8,012 bases of DNA from Phycisphaerae bacterium (GTDB lineage Bacteria; Planctomycetota; Phycisphaerae; Phycisphaerales; SM1A02): contig NZFT01000009.1 in assembly GCA_002690755.1 (NCBI GenBank), positions 37,565 through 45,576 on the forward strand. The letters run 5' to 3'. Position numbers and translations under genes: made by a program. Below the pieces are notes generated by a model that worked only from the letters and a program-made list of their open reading frames with translations, made no database searches and was not told the origin of the DNA. Below are positions 1 through 4,185 of this stretch, piece after piece. Position 1 is the stretch's first letter. Each line of letters starts with the position of its first letter.

Positions 1-193
1 GATTTTCGCACCCCCGGCTATCGGACCACCGGTTCCGATCGACCCCTGCCTCGATTGAGCGTGGACGCGCGGCGATTGCGCCGATCCTGCGGGTCACCAT
101 GTCTCTCCTTTTCCGCCGCGGGGCAAGTCCGGCTCAGGTCGACCCGGGAGATGCCGATGTGACGATGGAAGCGAACCTCCATGAGGAAACACC
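1..193. other. Left edge: unresolved end of an upstream gene plus leader
   Basis: No complete gene is recognisable here. Three + strand frames are open at the left edge. One closes with TGA at 56-58, one with TGA at 160-162, and one with TGA at 228-230, inside the next gene. Any of them could be the tail of an upstream gene, and none of the short peptides has a motif I recognise. The frame closing at 58 would leave a 135-base leader for the gene at 194. A small 5-bp stem (70-74 with 79-83, loop ATTG) lies in that leader, but no T-run follows it, so I do not call a terminator. No convincing -35/-10 promoter is visible. Confidence 0.4.
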
Positions 194-550
194 ATGCGAC
201 CTGAACGATCCCTTCGATGTCTTCTCCTGATCAACACCGTGCTCGCCGTCGCGCTGACCTGGACCCTGTTCGTCACCGCCGGACCCCTCGTCGGTTCCGC
301 GGAGGCCGCGGGCCAGTATCGATCGACGCGTCGGGCCGGACCGCCCGCCGAAGCCGTCACCGGGGTCGGAAACGCATCGGCTCGTCAGCGCAAGGAGATC
401 ATCGATCGCCTCGGGAAGGTGGAGCAGCAGCTTGCCGCGATGTCGGCCACGCTCACTTCCGGAAAGATCGGCGTCCGCATCGTCAACACCGACGAGATTT
501 CCATCGACTACGACCGCCTCGCGGATGCCGTTCGGTCGCGAAGCAAGTGA
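194..550 (+). CDS. Small secreted or membrane-anchored protein with a short coiled coil, function unknown
   Basis: This gene encodes 118 residues that I cannot assign to a named family. The N-terminus has basic residues (R2, R5, R8) and a hydrophobic segment at about 10-29. Possible signal peptidase I sites follow at A36-E37-A38 or just after, so the protein is exported or anchored in the inner membrane. Residues about 62-87 form a charged amphipathic helix with coiled-coil character. The C-terminal 30 residues (from G90) contain a short beta-like stretch (VRIVNTDEISIDY) and a final basic helix. The start is supported by GAGG at 183-186, seven bases upstream. The gene ends 27 bases before the prepilin gene and is probably cotranscribed with it. 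It could be an accessory of the secretion system or one of the small lineage-specific secreted proteins common in planctomycetes. Export is fairly sure and function is unknown. Confidence 0.65.
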   Translation: MRPERSLRCLLLINTVLAVALTWTLFVTAGPLVGSAEAAGQYRSTRRAGPPAEAVTGVGNASARQRKEIIDRLGKVEQQLAAMSATLTSGKIGVRIVNTDEISIDYDRLADAVRSRSK

Positions 551-577
551 TCCGGACGTGTCGGAGCCCATGAGACG

Positions 578-1141
578 ATGAAACGATGCGCCTACACCCT
601 GGTCGAACTCGTGATCGTGATCGCCATTCTCGGGCTCGCGGGCGCCTTGCTGGTACCTCGACTCATCAACGCCGACACCTTCACGGTGCAGGCCGCGGTG
701 CGTTCGGTCATCGCGGATCTCACCTTCGCCCAGACCGATGCGCTCGCGATGCAGCGAATCCGCCGGTTCCAGTTCCTGCGGGATGCGAACGGCCGGCTCC
801 ATGGCTACGCGATCATCGCCCCATCGAACCAGTCGCTCTACGACACTGGATTCGATTTCGAGAACGCCGAGTATCTCGACCATCGGACCGCCGTCGGGAC
901 CGACGGTCGTTTCATCGTCGATTTCGATCTGGACGATCGATTCGCGGGCGTCAGGATCACGGACGCCGATTTCGGCGGCAATGACTGGGTGGCGTTCGAC
1001 GCGCTCGGTGGTCCACTCCAGGCGGGCGGATCACCGCTCACCAGCACCGGCGAGGTCCGGATGCGCGGGGAGAGTGGGGCCTATTTGCTCCGTTTGAGTG
1101 GATTCACGGGAAAGATCACCGTCGAACGGATCGAAGAATGA
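578..1141 (+). CDS. Type IV prepilin / GspH-like minor pseudopilin
   Basis: The 187-residue product begins with a classic class III prepilin signal. A five-residue basic leader (MKRCA) is followed by YTLVELVIVIAILGLAGALL. Cleavage is expected between A5 and Y6. E10 is then the conserved Glu at mature position +5 and P27 the kink-forming Pro at mature +22. The -1 residue is Ala instead of the usual Gly. After the hydrophobic helix, residues about 37-58 (including DLTFAQTDALAM) match the helix of GspH/FimT-type minor pseudopilins, in which an R.DL..AQ..A pattern is common. The C-terminal part is beta-rich with many Asp and Gly residues. The likely role is as a tip or minor subunit of a T2SS pseudopilus, processed by a prepilin peptidase not present here. 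GGAG at 563-566 lies 11 bases upstream, a long spacing. Prepilin status is secure; the GspH subclass is an inference. Confidence 0.9.
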   Translation: MKRCAYTLVELVIVIAILGLAGALLVPRLINADTFTVQAAVRSVIADLTFAQTDALAMQRIRRFQFLRDANGRLHGYAIIAPSNQSLYDTGFDFENAEYLDHRTAVGTDGRFIVDFDLDDRFAGVRITDADFGGNDWVAFDALGGPLQAGGSPLTSTGEVRMRGESGAYLLRLSGFTGKITVERIEE

Positions 1142-1150
1142 TTCGGGTCC

Positions 1151-1168
1151 GTCGGCGTTGACGCCGAC
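1151..1168 (+). other. Intergenic hairpin between the prepilin and pilM genes
   Basis: GTCGGCGT at 1151-1158 is the exact reverse complement of ACGCCGAC at 1161-1168. Allowing a four-base TTGA loop gives a 7-bp, G+C-rich stem only ten bases past the prepilin stop codon. A run of seven G (1172-1178) follows instead of a T-run, so it is not a textbook intrinsic terminator. It could be a weak terminator or attenuator, or a 3' stabiliser that sets different mRNA levels for the prepilin and for pilM onward. The inverted repeat is seen directly; its role is inferred. Confidence 0.5.
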
Positions 1169-1200
1169 TGCGGGGGGGCGTGGTCCCTCATCACCGACCC

Positions 1201-1205
1201 GGAGG
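1201..1205 (+). promoter_or_regulatory. Shine-Dalgarno site that fixes the pilM start
   Basis: GGAGG lies seven bases upstream of the ATG at 1213. The same frame is open further upstream to a GTG at 1180, which has no comparable site and would add eleven residues unlike the start of PilM. The ATG at 1213 is therefore preferred. Confidence 0.75.
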
Positions 1206-1212
1206 CACCCGG

Positions 1213-2268
1213 ATGTCGATTCGATCCATCTTCAAACTTCGTCGCACGCCGCCCCTGGGCGTCGAATTCTGCGAACGCGGACTCCGACTGGTGCAGGTCG
1301 CCGCGGCGAGCGATGAGATTCGTCGTGCCGTCTTCGTCCCCTTCGAATCCGACGGCGAGGTGGACCCCGGTCGTCTTCGCATCGCCCTCCGTGGATTCCG
1401 CGGTCGCGATGCGGTCGTGGCACCGCCGCGGGCCGACATCACGGTTCGTCCCGCTCGGCTTCCCCTGCTGGTGGACGCCGAGCTTCGCGAGGCCGCTCGA
1501 TGGGAGGCCGCGGGATTGCTCGAGATCGACGCCACGGACGTCGTGGCGGATGCGTTGCCGCTCTCCTCCGAGACCGATGCCGAGGGAAGGACCGAAATGC
1601 TGGTGGTCGCGGCCTCGGCTCGCGGGCTCGAGAAGCGTCTCACGCCGCTGATCGCGGCGGGACTTCGGCCGATCGCACTCGAACCGTCCTTCTTCGGGGC
1701 GGGGAGAGCGTTCACCGTCCGCGCTCGTCGAAAGCAGGAACAGCACGAGATCCGGGTCGTCGTCGACGTCTCGGAGACCGAATCCTGGATCGTGGTCACC
1801 CGAGGTGATCACCTGATGTTCGCGAAGCGGAGCGACGTGGGGGGGGCGGCGTTCGACGCCGAACTCGCCGCCGGACTCGGCATCGAACCGGCGACCGCCC
1901 GACGCACCCGCCTCGACGGGCGGGATCGAACGCTCGAACCGGAAGTCCTCGCGGAGGTGATGACCGCCGTGCACCGGGCCGGGGCGTCGCTGGCGGACGA
2001 GATCGCGATGGCGGTCCGCTACGTCACGGTGACCACGCGGCTCGGACGTCCTCAGGCGCTGCATCTCAGCGGGGAGGCGGGCTCGACCCCGGGTCTTCGC
2101 GAGACGATCGAGGGTTCGATTCCCGGAATTCCGGTCGAATCGACTGCGTTCGTCGAGCAACGGCTGCAAGCGGCCTCGACGACCGAGGATTCGACACCAC
2201 TGGAATGGGCGGCCGCCTTCGGTCTCGCGATCCGACCGGTGTCGCGACGCAGAAAGGAGGCCGCATGA
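1213..2268 (+). CDS. pilM: PilM-like actin-fold assembly protein (GspL cytoplasmic-domain equivalent)
   Basis: The 351-residue protein has the layout of PilM, the cytoplasmic actin-like scaffold of type IV pili and the counterpart of the GspL cytoplasmic domain in T2SS. The first strand is at L15-V29 (LGVEF...LRLVQV). A second strand-turn at V182-T189 (VVVDVSET) is followed by the PilM-like stretch DVGGAAFDAELAAGLGI (from D208). LSGEAGSTPGL at 285-295 sits where the adenosine motif is expected, and AAAFGLAIRP near the C-terminus resembles the usual end of PilM. No signal peptide or membrane segment is present. Both phosphate-loop positions lack their expected glycines (EFCERG instead of DIGxx; DVSET instead of DxGxxxT), so nucleotide binding may be weak or absent. 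Length matches the family. The stop overlaps the pilN start by four bases, indicating translational coupling. An 8-G tract lies at 1839-1846. Confidence 0.85.
   Translation: MSIRSIFKLRRTPPLGVEFCERGLRLVQVAAASDEIRRAVFVPFESDGEVDPGRLRIALRGFRGRDAVVAPPRADITVRPARLPLLVDAELREAARWEAAGLLEIDATDVVADALPLSSETDAEGRTEMLVVAASARGLEKRLTPLIAAGLRPIALEPSFFGAGRAFTVRARRKQEQHEIRVVVDVSETESWIVVTRGDHLMFAKRSDVGGAAFDAELAAGLGIEPATARRTRLDGRDRTLEPEVLAEVMTAVHRAGASLADEIAMAVRYVTVTTRLGRPQALHLSGEAGSTPGLRETIEGSIPGIPVESTAFVEQRLQAASTTEDSTPLEWAAAFGLAIRPVSRRRKEAA
2253..2260 (+). promoter_or_regulatory. Shine-Dalgarno site for pilN inside the end of pilM
   Basis: AAAGGAGG ends four bases before the ATG at 2265 and lies within the last codons of pilM. 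It favours 2265 over the in-frame ATG at 2280, which lies 19 bases from the site, and over any start further upstream inside pilM. Confidence 0.7.
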
Positions 2269-2921
2269 CGGGCCGGACCATGGATCTTCGACCACCCGCC
2301 GTCCGACGACGCGTGGCGCACGCCCGCGAGCGGACGCGTCTCGTGCAACTCTGCCTGCTCGCCGCGACCTGTCTTTCCCTGGCCTGGTCCGCGGCCGTGT
2401 GGAGGCTTCGTGAGGCGCGAGCGGATCATGAAATCGCGGTGACCCGGGCGGACGAGGTCCTTCGCGTCGAGCGAGCGCTGGCCGAGATCACCGAGCGATT
2501 CGATCTCGCCGGTCGACGGCTCGGAATCTGGAGACGATGTTCGATCCCGTTCGGCGCGTCGTCGATACTCGCCTCGATCGCCAACGATCTTCCCGAATCC
2601 GGGACGATCGAACGGGTTGAATTCGACGCCCCCTCCCTGATCACCAGCACCGTCCGAGCCGGACGGGTCCGTTCCGACGCGGATTCGACGCGTCGGATCG
2701 AGACCGAGATCGAGGGTTTCACGGCGACCGACGCCGATGTCGCGGTCTTCGTCGAGGCGCTTCGGCGACGACCGCTCTTTCGAGACGTCCGGGTCGAGTC
2801 GACGCGACACCGATCCGTCGCGGACCGCACCGCCCGCGCATTTCGCATCGTGTTCGAGATCGACCTCGAGACCGCGAGCCCGGTGCTCGCGACGGTGGTC
2901 GATCCGGAGGGTGACGAATGA
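2265..2921 (+). CDS. pilN: PilN-like inner-membrane assembly protein
   Basis: The 218-residue protein has the PilN plan. A short cytoplasmic tail is followed by one membrane helix (about 26-46), a charged coiled-coil stalk (about 47-92) and a periplasmic alpha/beta domain. In that domain, SSILASIANDLPESGTIERVEF resembles the PilN pattern of a helix ending in LP, then a strand. The later segment IEGFTATDADVAVFVEALRR, followed by a strand ending RIVFEIDL, resembles the second half of the ferredoxin-like fold. The cytoplasmic tail holds DLRPP at residues 7-11, which could be a diverged form of the INLLP motif by which PilN binds PilM. It is the partner of the PilO-like protein encoded next. It overlaps pilM upstream and the PilO gene downstream by ATGA. 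The fold is assigned from layout and order as well as motifs, since sequence in this family is weakly conserved. Confidence 0.8.
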   Translation: MTGRTMDLRPPAVRRRVAHARERTRLVQLCLLAATCLSLAWSAAVWRLREARADHEIAVTRADEVLRVERALAEITERFDLAGRRLGIWRRCSIPFGASSILASIANDLPESGTIERVEFDAPSLITSTVRAGRVRSDADSTRRIETEIEGFTATDADVAVFVEALRRRPLFRDVRVESTRHRSVADRTARAFRIVFEIDLETASPVLATVVDPEGDE

Positions 2922-3487
2922 CCGGTGATCGAATCATCCAGTCCGCGGTCGGGATCGCGATTATCTCCGCCTCGGTCGCCTGGTTCGGAATCGTTCCGCT
3001 CCATGCGCGAGCCTCGAATCAAGAGGCGGAAACGGCATCCTTGCTGACCCGGGTGGCGGCGTCGCCGATGCCCGCCGAACGTCTGGTGCCGTTCCGCGAT
3101 GAACTTCAACGTCGGATCGAGATGCTTCGACGGGAGTGTCCGGTCGGCGCCGACCAGGGACCCCCGGACCTCGCGGGCATCATTCGGACGCTCTCCCTGC
3201 CCATCGACGGTTCGAACGTGATCGATCAGACCTTCACCGCGGAACGAAGCGGGCCGGCAGGGTTCGACGCGGACCTCCCATGGGAGGTCACGCCGATTCG
3301 AATCGAACTGACGGCGTCATGGTCGGCCATCGCGAACGTCCTCGAGCTCATCGAAGGCATGGCGGCGCCCAACCGAATGACGGAATTCAAGCTCGACCGC
3401 GATCTCGAGCCGGACGTCGAGATCGCCCGGGTTTCGATCGAGATCGAGGTGCTCCATCGGGTCGAGCCATCGGAGAATCAACGATGA
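2918..3487 (+). CDS. pilO: PilO-like inner-membrane assembly protein (GspM-like)
   Basis: The product has 189 residues with a very short cytoplasmic N-terminus, one membrane helix at about 6-26, a helical stalk to about residue 75 and a periplasmic domain. The C-terminal half runs from a strand (VTPIRIELTA) through a helix (SWSAIANVLELIEGM) to a second strand and a final strand (RVSIEIEVLHR). This is the pattern of PilO and GspM, in which the helix corresponds to the segment after the typical V.G.Y element. By family knowledge PilO dimerises with PilN and links it to PilP or GspC. GGAGG at 2906-2910 lies seven bases before the start. Both ends overlap neighbours by four bases. The identification relies on fold pattern and on its place directly after PilN. 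Confidence 0.77.
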   Translation: MTGDRIIQSAVGIAIISASVAWFGIVPLHARASNQEAETASLLTRVAASPMPAERLVPFRDELQRRIEMLRRECPVGADQGPPDLAGIIRTLSLPIDGSNVIDQTFTAERSGPAGFDADLPWEVTPIRIELTASWSAIANVLELIEGMAAPNRMTEFKLDRDLEPDVEIARVSIEIEVLHRVEPSENQR

Positions 3488-4185
3488 GTCGCGAATCCAA
3501 TCGAATCTCGGGAGGGGCGCGGCTGCGGGCAGTGGTTGATTCGGTCCGCCGGCAGGGAGTTCGTCTGGTCCGTTTCGGATCCCGTCGCAGCACCATCACC
3601 TCGGGGCTGGTGCTCGCCATCCCGGTCGCCGCACTCGCCCAGCCGCTGGGCCTGCTGCTCTGGGCGCGGCTTCGACTCCTGACCACGATCCCTCGGACCG
3701 CGATGGCGACCGAGGAACCGACGCGGATCGCCGCCGATCCCGGCGTCGTCCGGTTTCCGGACCTCCCGGATACCGGTCTCGACGGAGTCTTCAAGCGTGA
3801 TCCCATGCACGTCAGTCCGCATCACTTCCCCAGATCCACACCCCTGTCTCTGGAGTCCGCGGTCTGGCCGAAGACCGAGGCAGAATCGGCCGAAGACGAA
3901 GGGCACGAGGCACGAATGATGCGGGAGCGGCTCGTATCGATCGTTTCCAGTGTCCGGGTCCAGGGGTTGATTTCCGACCGAGGGATCGCACTGATCGACG
4001 GTCGGGCGTGCAGGATCGGGGATGAGATCCCCGTCGGATCGGAAGGATTCGAAATCCGCCTGCTCGAGGTTCGGACCGGTTCGGTCGTGATCGAAATCGG
4101 CGGATGCGAATTCGTTCTCCGGTTGATCGCGGGAGGCAATGGGTCAGTCGACATTCGTCCCCAGGACGAGGAGTTCAAGCAATGA
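3484..4185 (+). CDS. GspC/PilP-like inner-membrane bridge protein to the secretin
   Basis: The 233-residue protein starts with a basic cytoplasmic region of about 36 residues (R-rich). A hydrophobic segment at about 38-61 follows, then a Pro/Ser/Asp-rich linker. The compact C-terminal domain at 153-214 contains VRVQGLISDRGIALIDGRAC, then RIGDEI and two short strands up to FVLRL. This domain has the beta pattern of the GspC homology region and the PilP C-terminal domain: V.G.I....ALI.G....GD, then a strand pair. In those families it contacts the secretin N0 domain. It has a membrane helix like GspC, not the lipobox of PilP, and no PDZ domain. Two cysteines in the domain, C176 and C208, could pair. 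GGAG at 3472-3475 is eight bases upstream. The position between PilO and the secretin matches pilP in pilMNOPQ. The family call is moderately sure; whether it is closer to GspC or PilP is open. Confidence 0.68.
   Translation: MSRESNRISGGARLRAVVDSVRRQGVRLVRFGSRRSTITSGLVLAIPVAALAQPLGLLLWARLRLLTTIPRTAMATEEPTRIAADPGVVRFPDLPDTGLDGVFKRDPMHVSPHHFPRSTPLSLESAVWPKTEAESAEDEGHEARMMRERLVSIVSSVRVQGLISDRGIALIDGRACRIGDEIPVGSEGFEIRLLEVRTGSVVIEIGGCEFVLRLIAGGNGSVDIRPQDEEFKQ

Noticed and set aside
70..83. Small stem in the leader as a terminator for the upstream gene
   Set aside because: Only five base pairs, with no T-run directly after it; such stems are common by chance in G+C-rich DNA.
99..230. Possible 43-codon + strand gene starting at the ATG at 99
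   Set aside because: It has no clear Shine-Dalgarno and overlaps the better-supported gene at 194. The frame is open from the left edge, so it could instead be the tail of an upstream gene; not decidable here.
134..883. A 249-codon open frame on the - strand over the small protein and prepilin genes
   Set aside because: It runs opposite a textbook prepilin signal; it shows no signal, motif or ribosome binding site of its own.
1081..2295. A 404-codon open frame on the - strand across pilM
   Set aside because: It lies opposite a PilM-like gene with good motifs and a good ribosome binding site; its product is Arg-rich and patternless.
3136..3483. Upstream in-frame extension of the bridge protein into the PilO gene
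   Set aside because: The extension would overlap PilO almost fully and is Arg/Gly-rich. The ATG at 3484 has a ribosome site and the ATGA overlap seen at the other junctions.
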